Part shown: positions 33,807 to 43,866 of the stretch, one piece after another | Position numbering within the stretch: the stretch's first letter is position 1 | How the letters are laid out: each line of letters starts with the position of its first letter | DNA from: Tissierella praeacuta DSM 18095 | GTDB lineage: Bacteria > Bacillota > Clostridia > Tissierellales > Tissierellaceae | DNA length: 64,000 nucleotides | Assembly: GCF_900128955.1 (NCBI RefSeq) | Contig: NZ_FQTY01000005.1 | Location: 1-64,000 of the forward strand | Direction of reading: 5' to 3' | Program-made: the position numbers and the translations under genes | Notes under the pieces: generated by a model | Databases searched by the model: none | The model's input: the letters and a program-made list of their open reading frames with translations, nothing else | What the model was told of the DNA's origin: nothing

Positions 33807-34909
33807 ATTGAAGAGCCTCCTTTATAATTAATTTTCTTTGACTTTATCTTCTCTTTCCATTTATTAAATAAATTATCATAATCAATAGAAACAAATAATA
33901 CAAATAACATTTGAATTATAATGACTACAAGTCTATTTAATGTAGTCATTCGTTCCATATGCAATGCTCCTTGTTTAAGAGCCCCCCATATAATTGATAC
34001 AATTATTACTGCTATTGGGTTGTTATTTGCTACACGGGTTATCATTATCCCATCCCAACCTAAATTATTACTGAAATTAGGTGTAAATCTATAATAGGAA
34101 CCAGTTACCTCTATACCTCCACCCATTCCAGATATTAACCCTGATATTAAAAAAACAAGTATAAATGATTTGTTAATATTTACTCCACCCATTCTTGCAA
34201 AATTTATATTATGTCCTATTTGAGTAAATTCATATCCTTCTAAGGTATATTTATAAATAAATGCTATTAATACCAAAATCCCCAAAGCTATAAATATTCC
34301 TGTATTGGCAGTAGTACCTTTAATGATTGTAGACAGTCTGGCAGTCTTAAATATCTGAGGCGTTGTTATAGATGCAGAGCCATTAGCAGATTGCTGACCT
34401 CCCATTATGACCCACATGGTTATATATTCCGTTAAATATTTTGCTATGAAATTAAGTATTAGAGTTGTTACAAGTTCATTGATTTTAAAATACATTCGGA
34501 TCAATGCTGGTATTAACGCATATAACATTCCCACTATAGATGCAGCTAACAAACACGCTATTATATGTAATCCATGAGGTAATTCCAAGGAATATCCAAT
34601 TATTGCCGCTGATAAGGCTCCCATATATAGCTGTCCTTCAATACCTAAGTTGGAAACCCCTGATTTAAAGGCAACTGTAGCCGCTCCTCCTACCATTAGG
34701 CTAGATATAACCCATCGAATTGTATTCCCTATATTTATCTTGCTTCCAAAGGCACCTTCTATAATATATCCTACGGCTTCCAGAGGATTTTCTCCTTGGA
34801 CAGCAATTAGAATACATCCAAATAAAAGTGTTAATATAATAGATATACTATATCTAAATATAGTTCCATTCACTTCCCGACTCATCTTAAATTTCATAGA
34901 CTTCACCAC
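33800..34909 (-). CDS. Nucleoside-type ABC transporter permease 1
   Basis: This 369-residue permease of the same BPD_transp_2 family (NupB/YufP type) is multi-spanning. It shows AATVAFKSGVSNLGIEGQLYMGA and GHNINFARMGGVNINKS, typical of this family. It overlaps the ATPase gene by 23 nt, so translation is coupled. Confidence 0.9.
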   Translation of the reverse strand: MVKSMKFKMSREVNGTIFRYSISIILTLLFGCILIAVQGENPLEAVGYIIEGAFGSKINIGNTIRWVISSLMVGGAATVAFKSGVSNLGIEGQLYMGALSAAIIGYSLELPHGLHIIACLLAASIVGMLYALIPALIRMYFKINELVTTLILNFIAKYLTEYITMWVIMGGQQSANGSASITTPQIFKTARLSTIIKGTTANTGIFIALGILVLIAFIYKYTLEGYEFTQIGHNINFARMGGVNINKSFILVFLISGLISGMGGGIEVTGSYYRFTPNFSNNLGWDGIMITRVANNNPIAVIIVSIIWGALKQGALHMERMTTLNRLVVIIIQMLFVLFVSIDYDNLFNKWKEKIKSKKINYKGGSSIC

Positions 34910-36416
34910 CTAGCATCATAAGACCTATCTGCTCTTCTGTTAAGGCTCTGCTGTTTTTATGTTCAATTATTGATCCATTATACATTACTAATATCCTATC
35001 AGAAAGCTGCATTACTTCATTGAGTTCATGACTAATTAATAATATCCCCACTCCTTCTTTTGCCATCTCAATTATTCTCTTCCATATAAATTCAACTGAA
35101 CCAACATCAATTCCTCTAGTGGGGTCTTCAATAATCAGTATCTTCTGCTCCTGTAAAAATTCACGTCCCACTAAAAGTTTCTGTACATTACCTCCAGAAA
35201 GGATTTTTACCTTATCCTCTATACTTTGAACTTTTACTGCATAGTCATCAATTATTTGGTTGGTAAATATATTTATATCTTTATAATCAAGTAAATGCTT
35301 AGTCTTAAAACCTTTGGCTCTATGGTAACCCATTATTGCATTTTCCCATATAGTCCCTTCTTTATTAGTACCTACAGAAGATCTGTCTTGAGCAATATAA
35401 CCCATTCCCATCTTACGCCTTTTAGCTATTGTATTATCTATTACATTTTCTCTACAAAATAGTATTTCTCCATCTTTATTATAGTTTGATAGACCAACCA
35501 ATGCTGATACTAGCTCTGTTTGCCCTGAACCAGCTATTCCAGATATACCTACTATCTCTCCTTCATGTACATTAAAACTCACATTTTTAACTCTTGTTAC
35601 TCCTGAAGAATCTTTAACTGATAAATTTCTAACCTCTAGCACTGTATCTCCAATTTTAGGTTCTGGTTTATCAACTTGCAATATGACTTCTCTGCCAACC
35701 ATAAGTCTGGCTAATTCTAATTCATTTGTATCCTTGGCTGACAAAGTCCCTGTCACTCGACCATTTTTTAAAACTGTAATATCATCGGCAATTTCCAGTA
35801 CCTCTTTCAATTTATGGGTTATGAGTATTATCGTTTTCCCTTGAGCAATTAAAAATCTTACGGCATTAAATAGGCCTTCTACTCCCTGTGGGGTTAATAC
35901 AGATGTCGGTTCATCTAATATTATAATATCTGCATTTCTATATAAAACCTTTATAATCTCTACCTGCTGTAAAGAAGCAACTGGTAATTCATCGACCTTC
36001 GCATCAATAGAGATATTGAATTTATATTTTTTACATATCTCTTCCACTCTTCTTCTAGATTTCTTATAATCTATAAAGATTCCTTTTTTCTCTTCAAATC
36101 CCATTATTATATTATTCAGAACTGTCATCTCAGGAAAAACCATAAACTCCTGATATACCATTCCTATTCCATGTCGAACTGCATCTAAAGGATTCTTAAA
36201 ATTTACCAACTCTCCATGAACATATATCTGTCCGCTGTCGGGACTTTGAATATTGGTTAAGATATTCATCAAAGTACTTTTCCCAGCACCATTTTCTCCA
36301 ATTAATGCATGTACTGTACCTTGTCTGACTTTAAAGGTAATATTGTCATTAGCCTGCAAATCCTTAAATTTTTTATTAATATTATGCATTTCCAATACAA
36401 ATTTATCTTTATTCAT
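34887..36416 (-). CDS. Nucleoside-type ABC transporter ATPase (two ABC domains)
   Basis: This 509-residue protein has two fused nucleotide-binding domains. The first has Walker A GENGAGKST (about 37-45) and Walker B IIILDEPTSV. The second has the altered P-loop GIAGSGQTE (about 293), the signature LSGGNVQKL and LLIEDPTRGIDVG. Such asymmetric ATPases are typical of NupA/YufO sugar-nucleoside importers. It is the second gene of the transporter operon. Confidence 0.93.
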   Translation of the reverse strand: MNKDKFVLEMHNINKKFKDLQANDNITFKVRQGTVHALIGENGAGKSTLMNILTNIQSPDSGQIYVHGELVNFKNPLDAVRHGIGMVYQEFMVFPEMTVLNNIIMGFEEKKGIFIDYKKSRRRVEEICKKYKFNISIDAKVDELPVASLQQVEIIKVLYRNADIIILDEPTSVLTPQGVEGLFNAVRFLIAQGKTIILITHKLKEVLEIADDITVLKNGRVTGTLSAKDTNELELARLMVGREVILQVDKPEPKIGDTVLEVRNLSVKDSSGVTRVKNVSFNVHEGEIVGISGIAGSGQTELVSALVGLSNYNKDGEILFCRENVIDNTIAKRRKMGMGYIAQDRSSVGTNKEGTIWENAIMGYHRAKGFKTKHLLDYKDINIFTNQIIDDYAVKVQSIEDKVKILSGGNVQKLLVGREFLQEQKILIIEDPTRGIDVGSVEFIWKRIIEMAKEGVGILLISHELNEVMQLSDRILVMYNGSIIEHKNSRALTEEQIGLMMLGGEVYEI

Positions 36417-36480
36417 ATCCCTATCTCCTTGATATGCAAATATAGGAACGATTAAACGTTCCTATATTTAAAAAATATTA

Positions 36481-37551
36481 TTAATAATTTAGTCTATATT
36501 GTTCAAATCCCTCATAAACGTCTATCTTACCACTCTTAATATCATCAATTAATTGTTTAACTCTTGCTAATAATTCCTCTGGAATATTCTTTTCATCTCT
36601 TTCATCATAAACAGAGCCACCTGAACTTAGGTCGAAATCCACTGATGTTTCGAACTCTTTTCCTGCCCCATGATCTTCAGCTAATGATATAACTGCAACA
36701 TCCATTGATTTAACTGCTGACCAAAATACAGCTGGGTCTATATCTCCTTGCCAGTCATCAACACCGATGACTTTGATACCTGCTTCTGCACAGGCAGATA
36801 TTACTCCAGGTCCTCCTAAATATGCACTTTGATATATAATATCTACATCATTGTTTTGAATCATTGTTTTAGCTGTTTCTTGTCCTTTAACTGGGTCAAA
36901 TGGATCTCCTGTAAAGGCAGAGATTACGGATTTACCATTGTTAGCATAGTTAACACCTGCTGTATATCCATCACGGAATCTCTGAACCTTTAGAGTATCC
37001 TTATGTCCAATCCAACCAACTATGTCTTTTTCAGTCATATTTGCAGCTACATAGCCTGCTACAAAGGATGATTCAAATGGGTCAACAGATACACTTGTTG
37101 CATTTTTCTTATCATGTTCCATATAAGTATCTAACATAAATATATGAAGATCTGGATAGTTTTCTGCTAATTCATCAGAAAGCTCCAGTGCTACATTGCT
37201 CAACTCATCAAACATAGTAAACATAGCTGTATATCCTTGAGCTGCCATTGCTCTAATTTGTTCGGGATATTCAGATGCTTCTGACACTTCAATTGCCTTA
37301 ACTTCCCAGCCTTTTTTCTCTAATTCTTGAAATCCGCTCCAGATTAAATCTGTAAAATCATTTCCCAATGGTGTTGTTGTTATTAAACATGCTTTTTTAG
37401 CAATTCCATCTTTACTTTCTTCACCATTTTCTTCTCCTGTAGTTTCTGGTTTTCCTTGATCTACAACTGCTGGTTCTGCATCTTTTTTTGTACATGCTGT
37501 CATTGTGACTACCATCATAATTGCCATAATTAAACTAAGTAATCTTTTCAC
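36481..37551 (-). CDS. BMP-family lipoprotein (nucleoside-binding)
   Basis: This 356-residue substrate-binding lipoprotein has a signal peptide ending in lipobox MTAC (Cys20). A BMP/PnrA-like periplasmic-binding core follows: TTPLGNDFTDLIWSGF, VGWIGHKDTLKVQRFRDGY, DIIYQSAYLGGPGVISA and IGVDDWQGD. It is the first gene of the operon that continues with the ATPase and two permeases. BMP proteins bind purine or pyrimidine nucleosides. The ligand here is inferred. Confidence 0.92.
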   Translation of the reverse strand: MKRLLSLIMAIMMVVTMTACTKKDAEPAVVDQGKPETTGEENGEESKDGIAKKACLITTTPLGNDFTDLIWSGFQELEKKGWEVKAIEVSEASEYPEQIRAMAAQGYTAMFTMFDELSNVALELSDELAENYPDLHIFMLDTYMEHDKKNATSVSVDPFESSFVAGYVAANMTEKDIVGWIGHKDTLKVQRFRDGYTAGVNYANNGKSVISAFTGDPFDPVKGQETAKTMIQNNDVDIIYQSAYLGGPGVISACAEAGIKVIGVDDWQGDIDPAVFWSAVKSMDVAVISLAEDHGAGKEFETSVDFDLSSGGSVYDERDEKNIPEELLARVKQLIDDIKSGKIDVYEGFEQYRLNY

Positions 37552-37635
37552 TTGTATCTCCCTTTCTTTTTAACTTAATAATCTAATCTTTAAAAGGATT
37601 TTTTAGATAAAGTATAAGCAAACCTTACTTATCTG

Positions 37636-37666
37636 ATTTAATTAGTAATTCATTTACTAATTAAAT
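37636..37666. promoter_or_regulatory. Perfect palindrome upstream of the BMP operon
   Basis: ATTTAATTAGTAA and TTACTAATTAAAT are perfect 13-nt inverted arms around a 5-nt centre, 85-115 nt before the BMP start. It is a candidate repressor operator; no regulator gene adjoins it. Confidence 0.45.
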
Positions 37667-37795
37667 TTTATCTGCATATCCTTATATAAAGCTTTTCTTA
37701 TCTTCATAAAAATAATCCTCAACATTTTGTCGAGGTTATATTTTTATAACTTTGATTATTGAAAATTTATTTATACAAAAATATCTATAAATCTA

Positions 37796-37885
37796 TTATC
37801 TAGAACAAGTGGATTTTCCTCCACATCCCCAATTCTCACTTGGATGTTCTTCAATGATTACAGTAGTCTTAGTATAATAATCTTT
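37796..37885 (-). pseudogene. C-terminal fragment of a 4-oxalocrotonate tautomerase-like gene
   Basis: A 29-codon minus-strand frame contains KTTVIIEEHPSENWGCGG before its stop. This matches the conserved TVVIxExxxxNWGxGG end of 4-oxalocrotonate tautomerases. The catalytic N-terminal proline part is absent, because the frame is closed by a TGA just upstream. Confidence 0.6.
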
Positions 37886-38034
37886 AATTCAATATAAAAT
37901 CTATACATACTATGTATTTCACATATATTTCGACATATTTCGATAATTTCATAATAGCATATGATATTTCTATAGTACAATTAAATATATCTATTGGAAC
38001 AGTTTATTTATAGCTTTTATCTATATGTTTCTAC

Positions 38035-38151
38035 CTATTCCTCACTTAATAGCAATTCTTCATTAATAGGATAATGTCCATATATTCTCGCAGCATCAAC
38101 TAATGCCTGAATATTTTCTATTGGTGTATTCATAGGAATTTGACATCTAAT
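38035..38151 (-). pseudogene. C-terminal fragment of a UroD/corrinoid methyltransferase-family gene
   Basis: The minus-strand frame reads RCQIPMNTPIENIQALVDA ARIYGHYP and then a stop at 38035. This fits the C-terminal helix region of uroporphyrinogen-decarboxylase-like MtaA/MtbA methyltransferases. Nothing upstream continues it; the frame runs into the ZIP-side terminator, so the rest has been deleted. Confidence 0.6.
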
Positions 38152-38152
38152 T

Positions 38153-38198
38153 AAAAAGCAGAGAACAGTAATCTCTTTATTACTGTTCTCTGCTTTTT
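38153..38198 (-). terminator. Long terminator hairpin after the ZIP gene
   Basis: A 20-bp perfect stem, AAAAAGCAGAGAACAGTAAT with its complement, has a 6-nt loop and T runs on both sides. It ends about 108 nt downstream of the ZIP transporter stop. Confidence 0.8.
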
Positions 38199-38305
38199 AT
38201 CAACTTTACAAGTTTATTTATCAGAATAAATAAATTAACTTGTGAAAAATTCTTCTGACAATCTTTTAATTTACATTTTCCTAAGAGTTAAAAATTTCTA
38301 CTGCT

Positions 38306-39109
38306 TTAATGATGATGAAATATACTCATAGATAATGCCATAACTGCCATTCCTGCAATGGCTCCATATACAGATATATGATGATCCTCATATTTTTGGG
38401 ATGATGGTAACAATTCATCTAAGGATACAAATATCATAATACCTGCCACTATGGAAAAAAGAATTCCAAATACTAAATCATTGAAAAGTTTTGATAAAAT
38501 TAAATACCCTATTATTGCACCCAAAGGCTGACACAATCCTACTAATAGGGAATAAACAAATGCCTTTTTCTTGCTCCCAGTAGAATAATAAATCGGCACT
38601 GATATAGCAATGCTCAATGGTATATTGTGAAGAATTACGGCTGCTGCTAAAGGAATTGCTAGAGATATATCCTTCAATCCTGCAGTAAATATAGCTAATC
38701 CTTCAGGTAAATTGTGTATAGCTATTGCAACTGCCGACATAAGTCCTAACTTAGATAAATGTTCTCCGTTTTCTTCATGATGATATTCATGTTCATCATG
38801 TCCATGATAATGCCCTCCATATTTATGGACTATTTTTTCTATTATAGCAGTAATAAGCATACCTCCAAAAAATCCACCTAAAGCTATAAAATTGCTATGC
38901 TCTCCAAAATATGTTTCTATTAGTTCCATGCCCTCTGGTAAAATTGCCATAAAAGACACATATATCATTATTCCTGCTGAAAAACTCAAGGCTATGGCTA
39001 AAAATCTTTTATTAGTTTCCTTTACAAAGAAAGATAATAAACTTCCAATTCCCATTGATAACCCTACTATAGTTGTAAGTCCCAACGATAATATTACTTC
39101 TTTATTCAT
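38306..39109 (-). CDS. ZIP-family divalent metal transporter
   Basis: This 267-residue membrane protein has eight predicted helices. A histidine-rich cytoplasmic loop (HYHGHDEHEYHH, about 98-110) lies between helices 3 and 4. Helix 4 contains HNLPEGLAI and helix 5 contains HNIPLSIAI, the metal-binding signatures of ZIP/ZupT. It probably imports zinc or another divalent metal. Its start overlaps the end of the YibE/F gene by 8 nt, so the two are coupled. Confidence 0.93.
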   Translation of the reverse strand: MNKEVILSLGLTTIVGLSMGIGSLLSFFVKETNKRFLAIALSFSAGIMIYVSFMAILPEGMELIETYFGEHSNFIALGGFFGGMLITAIIEKIVHKYGGHYHGHDEHEYHHEENGEHLSKLGLMSAVAIAIHNLPEGLAIFTAGLKDISLAIPLAAAVILHNIPLSIAISVPIYYSTGSKKKAFVYSLLVGLCQPLGAIIGYLILSKLFNDLVFGILFSIVAGIMIFVSLDELLPSSQKYEDHHISVYGAIAGMAVMALSMSIFHHH

Positions 39110-40214
39110 TTTTTATATCTTCTCCTCTTACTTTTTTAGTCAATACACTAGCTATTATTGCTGTGATTGGAATAGTCAGTACAAGTCCAATACTTCCTGA
39201 TAATGACCTGATAACTTCCGTAGCTATTACATCTAAATTCATAATCTTAATTAAGGATGTTTCATATGCCATAAATAATAATAAAAGAGGAATAGATGAG
39301 CCAGTATATGCAAGTATTAAGGTATTGGTCATAGTTCCCATTACATCCTTACCTACATTCATACCCGATTTAAATAATTCTTTTCTTGAAAGATTGTTAT
39401 TTGCACTATGTATCTCCTCTATGGATGAGGCTATGGACATTCCCACATCCATTACTGCTCCCAAGGAGCCTAATATTATACCTGCGAAAAGTAAGTTTTT
39501 AAAATCAAACTCTATTTCTTGTGGAATATACATTAACATTGTAGCTTCCTCTGCACTTAACCCTGTTAAATGTATCTTTGATCCTACATAATATGATATT
39601 ATCCCTGCTATAATAACCCCTGAAGAAGTACCTAATATTGCTGCTATACTCTTATTATTGACACCAGATACTAAAAATATAGTTATTATTGTAACTCCTA
39701 TTGAAATCAATATAGATATAGGTACAGGATTTGCTCCTTTTAATATTTGAGGTAATAATATATAAAATACAGCTCCTATGGTTAAAGACAATGATATAAT
39801 GGACTTTAGTCCTTTCATTCTCCCAACTATAAGAATTAAAGCAACAAATAAAATAATTAAATATAATATAAAATCAGCTCTTTGATAATCTGCAATATTT
39901 ATATTATATTCTCCATCTGCTATTTCCTCAATAGCTATTACTACTTTGTCCCCTTCTTTCACAAAAATATTATATGCCATATTATCTGATAAATCATTTT
40001 CTATATCTACTATTTTATCTTTATATTTACCACTGGTAATCTTCAATGTAACTTTTTGTGTTTGGACATATTCTCCAAATTCATCTTTTTCTTGTGCTTC
40101 TCCTGCCTCAAGAACAATAGCCTTTTCCATTATTGGCTCTATATGTTCCTCTGCTAAAACTGTGGTGTTAATTATAATTAACATTAATATAATAATTGAT
40201 AAAATTTTCTTCAT
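39102..40214 (-). CDS. YibE/F-family membrane protein
   Basis: This 370-residue protein has an N-terminal signal peptide (MKKILSIIILML), an extracellular beta domain (about 30-125) and about seven hydrophobic helices. It includes AGIILGSLGAVMDVGMSIASSIEE and NTLILAYTGSSIPLLLL, signatures of YibE/F. The function of the family is unknown. I start at ATG 40214 with GGAGGATATTT upstream. Overlap with the ZIP gene suggests a shared metal-related role, which is inference only. Confidence 0.9.
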   Translation of the reverse strand: MKKILSIIILMLIIINTTVLAEEHIEPIMEKAIVLEAGEAQEKDEFGEYVQTQKVTLKITSGKYKDKIVDIENDLSDNMAYNIFVKEGDKVVIAIEEIADGEYNINIADYQRADFILYLIILFVALILIVGRMKGLKSIISLSLTIGAVFYILLPQILKGANPVPISILISIGVTIITIFLVSGVNNKSIAAILGTSSGVIIAGIISYYVGSKIHLTGLSAEEATMLMYIPQEIEFDFKNLLFAGIILGSLGAVMDVGMSIASSIEEIHSANNNLSRKELFKSGMNVGKDVMGTMTNTLILAYTGSSIPLLLLFMAYETSLIKIMNLDVIATEVIRSLSGSIGLVLTIPITAIIASVLTKKVRGEDIKNE

Positions 40215-40275
40215 AAATATCCTCCTCAACTATATTAATAAAAATATTATATCACAACAAATATGTAATTGAAAA

Positions 40276-40306
40276 AAATTGCCAAGAGAATATCTCATGA
40301 CAATTT
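40276..40306 (-). terminator. Terminator after chemoreceptor 1
   Basis: AAATTG...CAATTT with an inner GAGA/TCTC pair forms an imperfect hairpin, with a T run on the minus strand, 25 nt after the stop. Confidence 0.6.
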
Positions 40307-40330
40307 CTAAAAAACCTATAAAATTATATG

Positions 40331-42034
40331 TTATACCTTAAATTCTTTTATTAGACTATTTAATCTATCTGCTATGGTAGCTTGATTTTCCGTCGCCATT
40401 ACAATTTGCTCTAATGCCTCCTTAGTTTCATTCATCCCTATTCTAATTTTATCTGAATTCTCATGGGCATTGTTCATATTTCCTGCAATATTCAAGATTA
40501 CAGATGATATTTCCTCAGTTGATGCATTTAGTTCTTCTGACATAGCTGCTGTATCTTGAGATATATTGTTTACAAAGACTGCATCTTTCTCATAGTTTAT
40601 TCCTGTTGATACCAAAAGATCATAGTCTTTAGTCACACTATGATTTATAAACTCCAAGATATCCTTAGAATTCTTAGATAAATTTGTAAAAGCAATATCT
40701 ACATTTGCAACTACAGACTGAATTCTTGATACATATTCCTCAGATTCTTCTGCCAATTTTCTAATTTCATCTGCCACTATAGCAAACCCTCTGCCACTAT
40801 CACCTGCTCTTGCTGCCTCTATTGCTGCATTAAGTGCCAATAGATTGGTTTGAGTGGATATTTCTGCTATAGAATCAGCTATAACAGATATTTCATTTAC
40901 TACTTTTCCAGCTTCTATAGCATTTATTATAGCTTTTTCTTTTTCCTGTAATAATTTATCTGCAATTTTCTTGGACTCTTGTCCTTGTAGCCTAATTGAC
41001 ATAGCCCTTTCTTTTATTTTAGCAGATTCATTGCTTCCGTCAAATGCACTAGTTGCAAGTTGTGTAACTCCAGAATTTACTTCTTCAATGGAATTAGTTA
41101 GTTCTCCTGTTGCAAAATTTACACTTTGTATATCCTCTATTATACTCATGGTTCTATTAGATATTATATTGAAAGTATTATTGATTTCTTGTGTTATTGC
41201 AGATAACTCTTCAGATGAATCTGATACTTCCTTGGAGCCTTGAGAAATCTCCACTATGATTGCCCTCATCCTAGCTTGAGCTTCCTTTAATGAATTAACT
41301 AATTTACCTATTTCATCTGTTGTATCTGTATTTATCTCATATGTTAAATCTCCATTACCTAATGCTTCTGCAAATTTTACACCTTTATTTAAGGACTTTG
41401 AAATATATGATGACATAAAAAGTCCAGCAATTATAGCAATGGCAAATCCACCTAGAATAAAAATCATCATATCGGCAGATGCCTTTTTATATCTTTCCAA
41501 ACTACTTTTATTCTCCATTTCAGCCATTGATTCATTGATATCTATAAGTTCTCCAATACGTCTGAACATTATTTCACTGGCAGTTGTTACATCCTTTAAT
41601 ATATTTGTGTCATTTAACTCTCCATCTTTAAGTATGATTTCAATCAGATTATCTCTTTTATCACTATAGGATTTAAGATTTTCAAGAAAGATGTTCCAAG
41701 TCTGATTTGTTTCCACTGATAATTCCTTTTTACTATAGGATTCTATTAAAGCTTGATTTTTATCTCTATCATTTTCCATAATATCAACTATTGAAGAAAT
41801 TCTTTCAATTTCCTTTGTATTAACTAATTCGTTAAGTACCGCTCTAGTATTTAAAAGATTTTCTCGTATTTCATGCAACTCATTAATTCCTTTAAGATTG
41901 TGACTATACATTCTATCCCCTGCATTATAGATTTCTTTCATATTAAACCTACCTATTATACATACAATCCCTAATAATATGGTTATTGATATAAAAACTA
42001 TTAGAAGCTTTACTTTGATTGAAATACTTCTCAT
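40331..42034 (-). CDS. Methyl-accepting chemotaxis protein 1
   Basis: This 567-residue transmembrane receptor has helices near 9-28 and 185-208, which flank a four-helix-bundle sensor of the 4HB_MCP type. A HAMP domain (about 210-260) is followed by the signalling domain. The hairpin tip shows [21 protein letters not shown] near 395-415. It couples to CheA/CheW. The ligand is unknown. No che genes adjoin it. The start has GGGGGAATG. Confidence 0.95.
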   Translation of the reverse strand: MRSISIKVKLLIVFISITILLGIVCIIGRFNMKEIYNAGDRMYSHNLKGINELHEIRENLLNTRAVLNELVNTKEIERISSIVDIMENDRDKNQALIESYSKKELSVETNQTWNIFLENLKSYSDKRDNLIEIILKDGELNDTNILKDVTTASEIMFRRIGELIDINESMAEMENKSSLERYKKASADMMIFILGGFAIAIIAGLFMSSYISKSLNKGVKFAEALGNGDLTYEINTDTTDEIGKLVNSLKEAQARMRAIIVEISQGSKEVSDSSEELSAITQEINNTFNIISNRTMSIIEDIQSVNFATGELTNSIEEVNSGVTQLATSAFDGSNESAKIKERAMSIRLQGQESKKIADKLLQEKEKAIINAIEAGKVVNEISVIADSIAEISTQTNLLALNAAIEAARAGDSGRGFAIVADEIRKLAEESEEYVSRIQSVVANVDIAFTNLSKNSKDILEFINHSVTKDYDLLVSTGINYEKDAVFVNNISQDTAAMSEELNASTEEISSVILNIAGNMNNAHENSDKIRIGMNETKEALEQIVMATENQATIADRLNSLIKEFKV

Positions 42035-42165
42035 ACTATCATTCCCCCCATATATAATCCCTATTTTCTATATCATACTCTATTAATAATTTAACTTCAA
42101 TGGTTTTTATAATATTCTGTAAGTTTTGAATAGGCAATGTATACACAGTTAATTTATCTAGTATA

Positions 42166-42194
42166 TTGATAAATATAATATTTTATGATAATAT
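42166..42194 (+). promoter_or_regulatory. Promoter of tRNA-Val
   Basis: TTGATA (42166-42171) and TAATAT (42189-42194) are separated by 17 nt, and the tRNA starts 16 nt downstream. Confidence 0.75.
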
Positions 42195-42210
42195 ATTGTG
42201 GAATAAATAA

Positions 42211-42286
42211 GGGCGGTTAACTCAGCTGGTAGAGTGTCATCTTGACGTGGTGAAAGTCGTAGGTTCGAGTCCTATACCGCCCACCA
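42211..42286 (+). tRNA. tRNA-Val (anticodon GAC)
   Basis: A complete 76-nt cloverleaf can be folded. The acceptor arms GGGCGGT and ACCGCCC pair, the D stem is ACTC/GAGT, the anticodon arm is TCATC-TTGACGT-GGTGA with GAC at positions 34-36, and the T arm is GTAGG-TTCGAGT-CCTAT. The gene encodes its 3' CCA. It is a single tRNA gene with its own promoter and terminator. Confidence 0.97.
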
Positions 42287-42334
42287 GTGTTTAATTAAGA
42301 ATTAAGGTATTCAAGTTGACTTGAAAAGTTATTT

Positions 42335-42361
42335 GACAGTAATAAATTTACTGTCTTTTTT
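42335..42361 (+). terminator. Terminator after tRNA-Val
   Basis: GACAGTAA pairs with TTACTGTC and a run of six Ts follows. Confidence 0.85.
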
Positions 42362-42429
42362 ATATGTTTTATTTTAATTATTTTTGGTATAATTAGAGTG
42401 TCTAAATAAATTAGAATGGGGTGTTTAAT

Positions 42430-43866
42430 TTGAAGATATTAGTTGGTACAGGCGGAGAAGTAGAAATTCTTTTAGTATTTAAAGAAACAGAGAAATTAAA
42501 TAAGGCACAAGAATTATATGATTATCTAAAGAAAAAGGAGATTTTCAAGGGTAATTGCGGAGAGGTATATTCAGATATTTCACCTAAAGGAAATAACGTA
42601 ATAATACTGGGGCTAGGAGAAAGAGAAAAGATATCATTTGAATCTCTTAGAAAAGCTTTCTATAAATTAGGTAAAGAATTAATGAAGTTTAAAGTAGAAT
42701 CTGCAGAAGTAACAGTTCCTAAGTTTGAAAATCTTTGTTATACAAAGACTAATATGGCAATAGCAGAAGGTCTGCTTCAATCAGAATATGCCTTTGAAAA
42801 ATATTTATCAGAAAAGAAAATAAAGCCTACAGTTAAGGAATTTTTCTTAAATATATTAGAAGATAAAAAAGATAAGGTAGAAGAAGGAATTAAGGAAATC
42901 AATAATCTTATAGAAGGAATATTTTTAGCAAGAGATTTAGTTAATGAGCCTGCTATGGAAATGACTCCTGTTGAACTTGCTAAAAGAGCAAAGGAAGAGT
43001 TAGAGGTTCTAGGAGTTGAGGTAAAGATTTATGATAGAGATAAAATAGAAGATTTGGGAATGAAAGCTTTTCTAGCTGTTTCTAAAGGTTCAGCTATTCC
43101 ACCTCAATTTATAGTGATGAAATGGAATGGAGACAGTTCATCTGAAGAAAAACTTGCTCTTGTTGGTAAGGGGCTTACCTATGATTCAGGTGGATATTCT
43201 ATAAAACCTGGTGATAGTATGGTGAATATGTATAGCGATATGGGTGGTTCTGCTTCTGTAATCGGTGCTATGAAAGCTATTGCTAAATCTAAGCTAAATA
43301 AAAATGTTATTGGGATTATAGCTGCTTGTGAAAACTTAATTTCTGGTGAAGCATATAAGCCTGGAGATGTAATTGGCTCTATGGCAGGTAAAACCATAGA
43401 AGTATGGAGTACCGATGCAGAAGGCAGATTGACTTTAGCAGATGCATTATGGTATGCTGCAACTGTTGAAAAGGCTAATAAAATCATTGATATAGCTACC
43501 CTTACAGGTGCTTGTATTGTAGCATTGGGTAATGTAAATACTGGTGCTATAACTAATGACGAAAACTTAATGAATAAAGTAAAAAATGCTTCTGAGTTAG
43601 CAGGTGAACCAGTATGGCAACTACCTTCAAATGATGAATATAGAGATTTAATAAAGGGAACTGTTGGTGATTTAAAAAATACTGGGGGTAGAGGAGGCGG
43701 TACAATAACTGCTGGACTTTTCCTAGAAGAATTTGTAAATAAAACTCCTTGGGTCCATTTAGATATAGCAGGAACAGCCTTCCTTTCTGGAGAAATGGGA
43801 TATTTACCTAAGGGAGCTACGGGAGTTCCTGTGAAAACCTTATATCATTTAGCTAAGGAAATATAG
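42430..43866 (+). CDS. pepA: Leucyl aminopeptidase, M17 family
   Basis: This 478-residue cytosolic hexameric aminopeptidase binds two metals. The first metal lysine/aspartate motif is GKGLTYDSGGYSIKPG near residue 247. The family signature NTDAEGRL is present as STDAEGRL near 327, with a conservative N-to-S change. The N-terminal domain is less conserved, as usual. The start is TTG 42430 with GGGGTG 6 nt upstream. Its role is peptide turnover, and it may process peptides imported by the Opp system. It is transcribed alone. Confidence 0.95.
   Translation: MKILVGTGGEVEILLVFKETEKLNKAQELYDYLKKKEIFKGNCGEVYSDISPKGNNVIILGLGEREKISFESLRKAFYKLGKELMKFKVESAEVTVPKFENLCYTKTNMAIAEGLLQSEYAFEKYLSEKKIKPTVKEFFLNILEDKKDKVEEGIKEINNLIEGIFLARDLVNEPAMEMTPVELAKRAKEELEVLGVEVKIYDRDKIEDLGMKAFLAVSKGSAIPPQFIVMKWNGDSSSEEKLALVGKGLTYDSGGYSIKPGDSMVNMYSDMGGSASVIGAMKAIAKSKLNKNVIGIIAACENLISGEAYKPGDVIGSMAGKTIEVWSTDAEGRLTLADALWYAATVEKANKIIDIATLTGACIVALGNVNTGAITNDENLMNKVKNASELAGEPVWQLPSNDEYRDLIKGTVGDLKNTGGRGGGTITAGLFLEEFVNKTPWVHLDIAGTAFLSGEMGYLPKGATGVPVKTLYHLAKEI

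Noticed and set aside
37552..37795. Purine or nucleoside riboswitch before the BMP operon
   Set aside because: I searched for conserved purine-riboswitch core motifs and found none; only a palindrome and a small hairpin are present.
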